26,796 nt of DNA from DATADF01 sp046263155 (GTDB lineage Bacteria > Actinomycetota > CADDZG01 > WHSQ01): the NCBI GenBank assembly GCA_046263155.1, contig JBHELF010000137.1, positions 1-26,796 of the forward strand, in the 5' to 3' direction. Positions 15,503 to 22,310 of this stretch are shown here, piece by piece (the first letter of the stretch is position 1; every line of letters begins with the position of its first letter). The notes beneath the pieces are model-generated. The model was not told where the DNA came from. It made no database searches and saw only the letters and a program-made list of their open reading frames with translations. Both the position numbers and the translations under genes were made by a program.

Positions 15503-16924
15503 ATGAGCGTCGCCGAGGACACACGCGATCTGACGAAGCTGGCGCAACTTGATCCCGACGCGATCCTGGATCGGCTCAACGACACGATCGCGCGGCGGAT
15601 GCCGAGTTACCGCGATCTCTACCTTCGCTGGGAACGACTGACCTGGCGCGTCTCGGACCTCGATTTCTCTGCGGACCGCGGCCATTGGCTCGCTCTGGAT
15701 GAATCGCACAAGGAGCGATTGCTCTGGACCCTCGCCGCGTTCTACATCGCCGAACAGCGAGTCGCCGCGACCATCACTCCCTACGTCGCGGCCGCTCCGC
15801 GGTTGGAGCAAAAGATTTTCCTTACCACTCAATGTGTCGACGAGGCGCGCCACGCAATGTTCTTCGACCGCTGGTTCGAGGAAGTCGTGGCCGCCGGCGA
15901 TGGAAACCTGGCCAAACGCCTGCGTAACTCGCGTCGCTGGGTCGGCCCCGGCTTCGGCCCATTGTTCGATGAGTACTTGGAGTCTGTGGCCGAACAACTT
16001 CGTCGTGATCCCGGTGACATTCGTCACTTCGCGAAGGCGATCGCCGTTTATCACATCGTCATCGAAGGGGTGCTGGCCCTGACGGGTCAAAAGTTCATTC
16101 TGGAATGGGCGCGCAACAACGGGATCCTTCCTGGTTTCCGTGCCGGCTTCACCGCAGTTGCGCGCGACGAGTCGCGTCATGTCGCGTTCGGCGCCCGCGT
16201 TCTACGGGACCTTCTGAACGAGGACGCCTCGTTGATCGAACCAATTCACGAGGGGATTCGTGAGTCGATTCGGCTGGGAACATGGCTCTATCAGCCTCCT
16301 CACGGAGACGTGACTTACACGAGCGTCTTCGGCTACTCGCTCACGGACCTCTTCAACTATGGAAGCGTTCAATTGGAGAAGAAGATGCGCGCGCTTCGCG
16401 CGCCCATGCCGGAAGTTGATGTCGAGATCCCAATGGTCGATGGGCCCTGGCCTCCGCCCGGCGGGGGACTCATTCCTCTTGATCTGAGGCAGCGTCTTTC
16501 GGTGCAGTTCGTCCGTGCTCTGGGTCGGCTGGCGCCTCGCACGGCGCCCGGAATATCAATGATGATGCTCCATCTCGCTTTCATGCCCGAGGCCGCCGCG
16601 GGCATCGACGCGACTTACGAGTTCCGTCTGTCGGGTGCCGGCGGCGACATCTTCACGGTGGCGGTCGAAGGTCGCTCGTGCCGAATCTCAATCGGGCCTC
16701 CGCCGGAACCCCCCGACGTTATCTACGACATGGCCGCTTCTACCTGGCTTGCCATGAGCGAGGGACGCGTCACCGGCGATGAGGCCGTTCTGCTGGGAAA
16801 GCTGCGTATTCGCGGGAACGTGGAACTCGCCCGCAAGTTCAATGATCTGTTCGACCCACCCGGTGAGCCCGCCGTGAAATTGCTCGCGCAAAGAAACGGC
16901 CGAGCCCGGCCCGACTTGGCTTAG
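15503..16924 (+). CDS. R2lox-like di-metal carboxylate oxidase fused to an SCP2 domain
   Basis: The 473-residue product has a ferritin-like four-helix core with metal ligands Glu84, Glu114/His117 (DEARH), Glu188 and Glu223/His226 (DESRH). Offsets match R2-like ligand-binding oxidases (R2lox): Val87 is three residues after the first ligand and Tyr183 five before the fourth, the positions of the Val-Tyr ether cross-link in that family. The class I ribonucleotide reductase radical Tyr position (seven after Glu114) is Phe121, so it is probably not a reductase subunit. R2lox proteins bind long-chain fatty acid over a Mn/Fe or Fe/Fe site. Residues about 365-452 resemble an SCP2 sterol-carrier domain (FRLSGAGGDIFTVAVEG, RIRGNVELARKFNDLF), about 160 residues beyond a normal R2lox. 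A lipid oxidase with built-in carrier is inferred. No SD is visible; the start follows from the domain. Confidence 0.78.
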   Translation: MSVAEDTRDLTKLAQLDPDAILDRLNDTIARRMPSYRDLYLRWERLTWRVSDLDFSADRGHWLALDESHKERLLWTLAAFYIAEQRVAATITPYVAAAPRLEQKIFLTTQCVDEARHAMFFDRWFEEVVAAGDGNLAKRLRNSRRWVGPGFGPLFDEYLESVAEQLRRDPGDIRHFAKAIAVYHIVIEGVLALTGQKFILEWARNNGILPGFRAGFTAVARDESRHVAFGARVLRDLLNEDASLIEPIHEGIRESIRLGTWLYQPPHGDVTYTSVFGYSLTDLFNYGSVQLEKKMRALRAPMPEVDVEIPMVDGPWPPPGGGLIPLDLRQRLSVQFVRALGRLAPRTAPGISMMMLHLAFMPEAAAGIDATYEFRLSGAGGDIFTVAVEGRSCRISIGPPPEPPDVIYDMAASTWLAMSEGRVTGDEAVLLGKLRIRGNVELARKFNDLFDPPGEPAVKLLAQRNGRARPDLA

Positions 16925-16940
16925 GTTCTGCTACGCGAAA

Positions 16941-16961
16941 GGGGCCCCTGGTGGGGGCCCC
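16941..16961. terminator. Bidirectional hairpin between convergent genes
   Basis: GGGGCCCC (16941-16948) and GGGGCCCC (16954-16961) form a perfect 8-bp stem with a TGGTG loop. It sits between the stop of the R2lox-SCP2 gene and the stop of the convergent GlsB-type gene. There is no U-run on either strand. Confidence 0.65.
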
Positions 16962-16988
16962 CTGCTTAGCGGAAGGTCGAGGCGCTCG

Positions 16989-17246
16989 CTAGACCGTGGT
17001 GCCCCGTCCGACACTCATACGGCGGAAGATCCACAGCAGAGCCATCGCGACGATGACTGCCGCGATCCAGGGCCAACCCTCGTTGTCGGGAAAGATCACC
17101 CGCGCCAGGTAGAAGCCCCCGAAGACGCCGACGACTCCGAGCAACAGCGTGCCGATGAGCCCCATCGGATCGGCGCCCGGCATCAACAGACGCGCGACGT
17201 AGCCGACGATCAATCCGACGACGATCAAGCCGATGATTTCACCCAC
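16989..17246 (-). CDS. GlsB/YeaQ/YmgE-type small membrane stress protein
   Basis: This 85-residue protein has three hydrophobic segments (about 3-20, 27-50 and 58-74). The glycine-rich start GEIIGLIVVGLIVGYVARLL followed by PGADPMGLIGTLLLGVVG is typical of the transglycosylase-associated protein family (GlsB/YeaQ/YmgE), whose members are induced by general or acid stress. The start is GTG at 17246 with GGGAGGGG four bases upstream, which is well placed. It is divergent from the short-chain dehydrogenase gene, with 116 bases between the starts. The family name is historical, and no transglycosylase activity should be assumed. A hairpin lies beyond its stop. Confidence 0.93.
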   Translation of the reverse strand: MGEIIGLIVVGLIVGYVARLLMPGADPMGLIGTLLLGVVGVFGGFYLARVIFPDNEGWPWIAAVIVAMALLWIFRRMSVGRGTTV

Positions 17247-17362
17247 TGGACCCCTCCCTCGTGAGGTGGTGACCTAGGGTCTGTACCCTCCCCAGGTCCG
17301 CGCGAAACCGTGCGTAGTCGCGGGGAAGCGCAGAGTTACGTAAAGGGAGCGAAAGGGACGAA

Positions 17363-18181
17363 ATGCATCTTCGGGACAAAGTCTGCGTCGTGACCGGCGC
17401 GTCGAGCGGCATCGGACGCCGCGCCGCGCTCGATCTGGCGCGCGCGGGAGCACGCGTGGTCGCGGTAGCTCGCCGCGAAGACCGCTTGGCGGAGCTCGTC
17501 GATCAGCTGGGCGGGACGCAGGCGGGTCACAGCTATTTCGTGGCAGACGTGTCGCGGCGGGCCGACGTAAAGGCGCTCGCGGAGCACGTGCGCGCGGCTT
17601 ACGGCCGCTGCGATGCCCTGGTCAACAACGCTGGCTTCTCGAATCGATCCCGGCTGCGGGGGCCGGAGTCCGTTGCCAAGCTGCAGGAAGTGATGGCAAC
17701 GAATTTCTTCGGCACGGTCTATTGCACGGCCGAACTCCTCTCGCTTCTGGAGTCGTCGGCCCCGTCGAGCGTCGTCAACGTGGCATCTATCGCAGGCCGG
17801 CTTGCCGCGACGTCGTCCGCTTACTGCGCATCGAAGTTCGCCGTCGTCGGATGGTCGGAAGCGATCCGCATTGAACTCGCGAGCCGTGGGGTCCACGTGG
17901 GCCTCGTACTCCCGGGCCCGATCCCGACCGAAGGGTTTCCTCAAGAAGGCCTTCGGCACCACCCGCTTCTTCGTTATGCGGCGGGCACGGATGCCGACGT
18001 ATCGGCCGCCATCCGAGATGTGATCATCCACCGCAAGTCGGAGCGCACCGTCCCGCGCTGGTATTACCTCTTGCGGTTGCCGGCAATCGTCTTACCTCCT
18101 CTTTACCGCTACGCCCAACGCCGCGTCACAGGTGCTTTCTCGTCGACCGGCGATCGCTTACGCGGCGGTGGAGGCGCCTAA
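17363..18181 (+). CDS. Short-chain dehydrogenase/reductase (SDR)
   Basis: This 272-residue classical SDR has a dinucleotide loop TGASSGIG (11-18), NNAG (88-91), Asn114 and the catalytic Ser142, Tyr154 and Lys158 (SAYCASK). The basic residues after the second strand (ARRED, about 36-40) suggest NADPH preference. The C-terminal 50 residues (RTVPRWYYLLRLPAIVLPPLY) are hydrophobic and basic, a membrane-associating tail seen in lipid- or retinol-like SDRs. AAAGGGA upstream supports the ATG, and a TTACGTAA palindrome lies at 17337-17344. Its TAA overlaps the TAG of the convergent metallophosphoesterase gene (18178-18181). The alcohol or ketone substrate is unknown; a lipid is plausible from the tail. 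Confidence 0.92.
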   Translation: MHLRDKVCVVTGASSGIGRRAALDLARAGARVVAVARREDRLAELVDQLGGTQAGHSYFVADVSRRADVKALAEHVRAAYGRCDALVNNAGFSNRSRLRGPESVAKLQEVMATNFFGTVYCTAELLSLLESSAPSSVVNVASIAGRLAATSSAYCASKFAVVGWSEAIRIELASRGVHVGLVLPGPIPTEGFPQEGLRHHPLLRYAAGTDADVSAAIRDVIIHRKSERTVPRWYYLLRLPAIVLPPLYRYAQRRVTGAFSSTGDRLRGGGGA

Positions 18182-19644
18182 CTCCGCGACCACACGAAGG
18201 CGCGCTCCGAGGCTGAACCCGCCGCATAACGCCGGAAGATCGGACCCACCTCGCGATAGCGGGCCCGCAGCAGCTCCTCGTCTTCGACCGGCATGAATCG
18301 ATAGCTGTAGCCGTTCTCCGCCACATCGATGACGGCATAGCCGCAGGGGTAGTCGCGCGGAGTTGCGACCTCGTGAGCGGGAACGTCTTCGTAATCACGA
18401 CTGCGCGCGTTGCGATGAGTGTGTCCTGCGAACACGCCCCAGACGTTCCCCGAATCCACAGTCGCGTGCAGTCGTCCCGAATCGAGATCGTTCAACCCGA
18501 ACAGGATCGGAGGGAAACTGGTGAAAGGCTGTGGCGGATGGTGCAGGAATACGAAGGCCGGGGGAGCGCCGGGTTTAGCAATCTCCGCCAAGATCTCATG
18601 CTGAGGCTCCGTCAGCGAACCGCGCACGACCGCTCCACCGGATCCCTCCAGAAAGCCACCCGTGACCAAATCGAAGGGCGGAAATGGCGTCGCGCCGTGC
18701 TCGATCGAGTCCAGGACTGCCAGGTTCCAGCCCGCGTGTTCGATCAAGACACCGTCGGGCTGTCGTCCGAACGAGGCGGGGTAGTAGTCGCGCCCGCTCA
18801 ATCGAAGCTCGCCGACCGAGAAAACATCGTGGTTGCCCATCATCGTTACGAAAGGCATCTCCAGGTCCCCCAGGATCTTCGCCGCGCTCTCGAATTCGGC
18901 GCGCTCGCCGTGATCGGTGATGTCGCCGAGCTGAACGACGATGTCGACATGGGCGCGGTTGAGATCCGAGATCGCGGCGCGCGCCATGTCCTCTCCGCTG
19001 CTCGCGCCGACATGGAGGTCGGATAGGACACCGATCTTGAATCGCACCGGGCCGGGCGCGGCCACGTGCGGGGTCGGCAAGGCTTCGAAGGACGGCGGTG
19101 GGGGGAGCTCTGAGGGGAACACGATCTCCTCCCGGTCGGCATCGGAATGGGCACGCAACTCCGTACCCTCCGGCCCGAGAAAGGGGCCGGCGTGCGCGTC
19201 GACCCAATCGGCGAGCCGCACCAGAAAGATGTCGCCGAAAAGGACCTCGTCGGGCCGCGTTCCCACCAGACTCGTGATCCAGCGGCTGTGCGCGTTGACG
19301 AGATCGCGGTCGGGTGCGACGCCGCGCGAGTCGAGGGCTTGTCTAACTATCTCTGCGCGTGCCGCGGCCCGGGTCGAGGCCGGCGCAAAACGAGCGTCGG
19401 CACCCTCCCAAATCGCATATACCGCAGCGCGCCCGGCCTCGACCACCCAGGCCGACCTCAGCAGGTCGGCTATCAGATCCTCAGCCAGATCGTCGGCACG
19501 CCTGCTGGTGGGAAGTGGCTCGGGGACGCCGTCGGTGGTCGGCCCGGGCGAGCTCTGGAGGCCTGCCTCGGCAGCCTGCCTACCGGGCCGGCGATCGGTC
19601 TCTTCGCCGCCTTGATCCGGTTTTCGCGCCGTGTCCTCCCACAT
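18178..19644 (-). CDS. Calcineurin-like metallophosphoesterase with a ~200-residue unknown N-terminus
   Basis: This 488-residue protein has a complete two-metal phosphoesterase site in its C-terminal half: DLH (Asp209, His211), GDITDHG (Asp241, His245), GNHD (Asn271, His272), HHPP near 370 and GHTH near 407. The first 200 residues are not part of that fold. Residues 1-48 are polar and disordered-looking, and about 50-160 are helical with a buried pattern (WVVEAGRAAVYAIW). I recognise no family there. No SD precedes the ATG at 19644, but TATCCT sits at -12 to -7, suggesting leaderless initiation. The stop overlaps that of the convergent SDR gene. The substrate, a phosphodiester, nucleotide or phosphoprotein, cannot be told from the motifs. 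Confidence 0.87.
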   Translation of the reverse strand: MWEDTARKPDQGGEETDRRPGRQAAEAGLQSSPGPTTDGVPEPLPTSRRADDLAEDLIADLLRSAWVVEAGRAAVYAIWEGADARFAPASTRAAARAEIVRQALDSRGVAPDRDLVNAHSRWITSLVGTRPDEVLFGDIFLVRLADWVDAHAGPFLGPEGTELRAHSDADREEIVFPSELPPPPSFEALPTPHVAAPGPVRFKIGVLSDLHVGASSGEDMARAAISDLNRAHVDIVVQLGDITDHGERAEFESAAKILGDLEMPFVTMMGNHDVFSVGELRLSGRDYYPASFGRQPDGVLIEHAGWNLAVLDSIEHGATPFPPFDLVTGGFLEGSGGAVVRGSLTEPQHEILAEIAKPGAPPAFVFLHHPPQPFTSFPPILFGLNDLDSGRLHATVDSGNVWGVFAGHTHRNARSRDYEDVPAHEVATPRDYPCGYAVIDVAENGYSYRFMPVEDEELLRARYREVGPIFRRYAAGSASERAFVWSRS

Positions 19645-19650
19645 CGGCGG

Positions 19651-19656
19651 AGGATA
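19651..19656 (-). promoter_or_regulatory. Candidate -10 hexamer TATCCT for the leaderless metallophosphoesterase gene
   Basis: The minus strand reads TATCCT, then six bases, then ATG at 19644. This is the same hexamer and spacing as at corA. No SD and no clear -35 hexamer are visible. Confidence 0.5.
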
Positions 19657-19752
19657 AGCCTTGCTTTCCGGGCCCTCGCCGACTCAGAATCGGACTACTT
19701 CCCCCAGCCAGGTGTTTTTTCGCGCGTCTAAGAAGAAGGGGGAACCCACGCG

Positions 19753-20229
19753 ATGAGCATGGCCCACCGCCTCGTCGAGGCCCAGCGGGTAACGGATTGG
19801 GACCGTTATTTCCTCAACATCGCTCGCGAGACCGCTACTCGCTCTAACTGCGTACGCCGACAGCACGGCGCCGTGATCGTAAAAGATCGTCGCATTCGCT
19901 CGACCGGATACAACGGGCCTCCCTCAGGTCACGCACACTGCGACGCGGGGGCATGCCCGAGAGCCAACTCGGAGGCACCGACCGGCTGGGCGTACGACAC
20001 CTGCATCGCCATTCATGCAGAAGCGAACGCGATCCTCTATTCGTCTCCGACCGACCGTGAGCGCGCCACGATCTACATCACCGGTGTGCCGTGCTTCACC
20101 TGTGCCAAGCTGATCGCCAACTCCGGTATCAGTGAAGTCGTCGCGACCGGCGAGCCCTATGAAGGCTGGGTCAACGTCCGCAGCTTCCTGCTCGACTGCA
20201 ACGTGAGGGTGCGCTTGCTCGCCGAGTGA
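19753..20229 (+). CDS. dCMP deaminase-like cytidine/deoxycytidylate deaminase
   Basis: This 158-residue zinc deaminase has the catalytic signature HAEAN (His88, Glu90) and PCFTCAK (Cys114, Cys117). A second Cys/His cluster in GHAHCDAGACPR (about 59-70) is as seen in ComEB/dCMP deaminases. The substrate loop TGYNGPPSG (about 51-59) fits deoxycytidylate rather than free cytidine or cytosine. The reaction would supply dUMP for thymidylate synthesis. AGAAGGGGG about 10 bases before the ATG supports the start; a second ATG lies two codons later. It is monocistronic by appearance. The downstream HNH gene is convergent, with only 17 bases between the stops. Confidence 0.9.
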   Translation: MSMAHRLVEAQRVTDWDRYFLNIARETATRSNCVRRQHGAVIVKDRRIRSTGYNGPPSGHAHCDAGACPRANSEAPTGWAYDTCIAIHAEANAILYSSPTDRERATIYITGVPCFTCAKLIANSGISEVVATGEPYEGWVNVRSFLLDCNVRVRLLAE

Positions 20230-20246
20230 GCTTGCCGGCCGCATTC

Positions 20247-21446
20247 TCAGGGGTCACGCCCAGGCCGCGAGCCGGAGTCCCGCGGCTGGGCTTTGCTGGT
20301 TCGAGACTCACCGGGCTTGGATCCACGCGCGCGCGCCGCTTTCCGATCCTGCTCGGTCTTGGTTTGATGACAGGGATAGCAGCGCGGTTTGAGGTTGGGT
20401 TGCGAGGTCGGTCCCTTGGCAAAACGCGGCTGCACGTGGTCGAACTGAGTCTTGACGCGGTTTCCGCAGTCGACGCATAGGACTCCATCGAAGTCGGGCG
20501 GGTCTCCGAGCTCCAAAGAGACCTCGACCGGGATGTGCTTTGACCACCGCTTGAACTGGCGCAGATCGGTGCCGTCGTACAACAAACCCGACAGAAACGC
20601 GTCCTCGGCGATCTCGCGCGCCGCCTCGGGTGAAACCGGGCCGACGCCGGGGATTTTGCACACCTCGCCGGAGCGCACGTCTTTCCAGCCTCGCTTGGCG
20701 ACCTCGTGGCTCACTAGGACCACGAGCTCGGGTCGCCGGACTCGGCCCTTGACGTTCCCGGGGCGCGTGAGCATGGAGGCGTAGGCGTCGGCTAAGTAGC
20801 ACTCGAAGGGCTGTTGGGTCCCATGACCACGGGCTGAGCCCGTGCCGACTGCCTTGGCCTTCCGGGCAAGCCGCTCCGCCTCGGCCTCGGCCCGGGCCGC
20901 GATCGGGGTGCCGATGTGGGGTTCTAGAGAGAGGTGGATGTTGACCATCCCGAGCGCGTCTGAATAGCTCCGCGCAGAGCGCGCCTTGTGCTGGCGAGCC
21001 GCGAGATCGCGCTGTTGCTCGGCTTCCAGCTTTGCAGCGCGCGCCTTGTCTCTCAGCACACAGAAAGCCTCGTTCTTAGCGACTTTCACGAGCTCTTCGG
21101 CCACGCCCGGAGCCGATTCCTCGGCGGCCGCGATCTCGCTGGCCTGGTCCAAGGAGATGGTGCCCTTCTTCAGCGCCCCAGCAAGCGGCGCCGAGCCGGC
21201 CATGACCTTTCCGGTCTGAACCGTCGCTTTGGCCTTGCCGATCGAGGTCCCGGTAGCACGCGCGACCTCAGAGGCGTCATTCACCTTGCGGGTTAGCGCC
21301 GCGACGCCGAATTCCCCAAGCTTGCACACGCGCGCATACGAAGCCAGCAACTGGCGTGCGGTCGCCGAAGGCAGCAGCTCAGGTTCCAGGTCCGCGTTTG
21401 CCTTCTCCAGCAGCTCGATGGCTCGGTCGATGAGTGTGCTTGCCAT
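20247..21446 (-). CDS. HNH endonuclease-domain protein (13E12/DUF222-like)
   Basis: This 399-residue protein has a helical N-terminal region (about 1-160) like the DUF222 part of the actinobacterial 13E12 repeat family. A central domain spans about 165-320, and the C-terminal HNH module is complete: Cys324-x2-Cys327, Asp336-His337, Asn351, and Cys356-x2-Cys359-His360. The final 30 residues are Lys/Arg/Ser-rich and probably flexible. These proteins occur in many copies in actinobacterial genomes, often in variable regions, and their biological role is unsettled; HNH folds nick or cut DNA. No SD lies before the ATG, and the upstream TTGAAT fits a leaderless -10 only loosely. The neighbouring intergenic stretch is more AT-rich than its surroundings, which may hint at local insertion. 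Not part of a visible restriction-modification set. Confidence 0.85.
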   Translation of the reverse strand: MASTLIDRAIELLEKANADLEPELLPSATARQLLASYARVCKLGEFGVAALTRKVNDASEVARATGTSIGKAKATVQTGKVMAGSAPLAGALKKGTISLDQASEIAAAEESAPGVAEELVKVAKNEAFCVLRDKARAAKLEAEQQRDLAARQHKARSARSYSDALGMVNIHLSLEPHIGTPIAARAEAEAERLARKAKAVGTGSARGHGTQQPFECYLADAYASMLTRPGNVKGRVRRPELVVLVSHEVAKRGWKDVRSGEVCKIPGVGPVSPEAAREIAEDAFLSGLLYDGTDLRQFKRWSKHIPVEVSLELGDPPDFDGVLCVDCGNRVKTQFDHVQPRFAKGPTSQPNLKPRCYPCHQTKTEQDRKAARARGSKPGESRTSKAQPRDSGSRPGRDP

Positions 21447-21665
21447 GGCTTTGATTCAAGCAGGGGGGTACGACAAGAACGCCTCGAAAAGAGGGCCCGC
21501 CCGAGAAAGAAATCTGGAACTTCTACTTTTTGTGCGCGCCGGCGAAAGAGCGCATCGGACTCGCGGTTTCCTTTGAACCGATGCCTCGTGGGTTCGTGCA
21601 CGCGAGCCAATTCAAACGGCTGCGTCGGGCACGACTTGCGTTCCCACGTAGCTGAGCCGCGCGCT
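21447..21665. other. Longest intergenic region, AT-richer
   Basis: These 219 bases separate the HNH gene from the end of the repair operon. They contain runs such as CTACTTTTTG and no convincing gene. The inverted words CGGTT (21564-21568) and AACCG (21576-21580), and CATCGG (21553-21558) with CCGATG (21578-21583), could form alternative small hairpins. The region must hold the promoter of the HNH gene and the end of the upstream operon transcript. Confidence 0.4.
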
Positions 21666-22310
21666 TCAGGCCGGCTTGCGCGCTTCGATGAGGGCGGCCA
21701 ATCGCTGCCGCTCGGTGATTATGGTTTCGAGACCTATGCGCTCGAGCGCGTGAACGAGATCCCGCTTGGGGCGAAAAGCCGTAGGCATCCGCGCGCGCGA
21801 ACGCGGTGATCCCGGCGGACCCAGCGGCAGTGTGATCGCGGCCACGAATAGCGCGCCGCCCGGCGCCAGCACGCGCGCCAGCTCCGCGACCGTCGCGTGG
21901 AGGTCTGGAATCACCGGCAATCCATTGGCACACAACACCGCGCCGAAAGCACCGTCACGGAACGGCAGTGCATGGGCGGTTGCCTGCACGATCGTTAGAT
22001 TGGCAACCGCCTCCCTGCGTGTGACCTCTTGCGCCCGAACCACCATGCCCTCGGCAATGTCACTACCGACGACGATGCCGGAGTGGTCGCGCGCAATCTG
22101 AACCGTGAAGTAGGCGGTTCCGACCGGCATATCCAGTATCGGCCGCCCCTCAGCGACTGCCACCGCGCGCCGCCCTTGTTCCAGGATGGCGTTGTTCAGG
22201 TCTCCACCGAGAAGTGGAAAGACCCGCTGCACCGTCACCGTGTCGTAGAAATGATCCGCCGCCCAGGAGAAGTACCGCTCGATCAGATTCTGCGCGCGCG
22301 AGGGCGTCAC
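21666..22310 (-). CDS. Class I SAM-dependent methyltransferase
   Basis: The protein is about 214 residues with a Rossmann-like methyltransferase fold. Motif I reads ILDMPVGTAYFT, the acidic end of strand 2 is VGSDIAEGM, a middle motif is ALPFRDGAFGAVLC, and a later strand is RVLAPGGALFVA, as in ubiquinone/menaquinone-type enzymes. The typical DxGxGxG loop is altered to DMPVGTA, a change seen in some lipid and natural-product methyltransferases. GTG 22310 is chosen because it overlaps the LigD-type ligase stop as GTGA and has GAGGA nine bases before it; ATG 22334 is an in-frame alternative. As last gene of the DNA-repair operon its substrate might be DNA- or protein-linked, but the motifs point equally to a small molecule. 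Confidence 0.82.
   Translation of the reverse strand: MTPSRAQNLIERYFSWAADHFYDTVTVQRVFPLLGGDLNNAILEQGRRAVAVAEGRPILDMPVGTAYFTVQIARDHSGIVVGSDIAEGMVVRAQEVTRREAVANLTIVQATAHALPFRDGAFGAVLCANGLPVIPDLHATVAELARVLAPGGALFVAAITLPLGPPGSPRSRARMPTAFRPKRDLVHALERIGLETIITERQRLAALIEARKPA

Noticed and set aside
15503..16924. Class I ribonucleotide reductase small subunit
   Set aside because: The radical Tyr position is Phe121, no large-subunit gene is adjacent, and the Val/Tyr pattern and SCP2 domain point to R2lox.
20247..21446. HNH gene as part of a mobile element or restriction-modification system
   Set aside because: No transposase, integrase, target duplication, methyltransferase partner or terminal repeats were seen beside it; the methyltransferase at 21666 belongs to the repair operon and has no DNA-methyltransferase motif.
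21540..21600. Possible tRNA or small RNA in the gap upstream of the HNH gene
   Set aside because: Only short alternative hairpins form; there is no acceptor stem, T-loop consensus or clear terminator.
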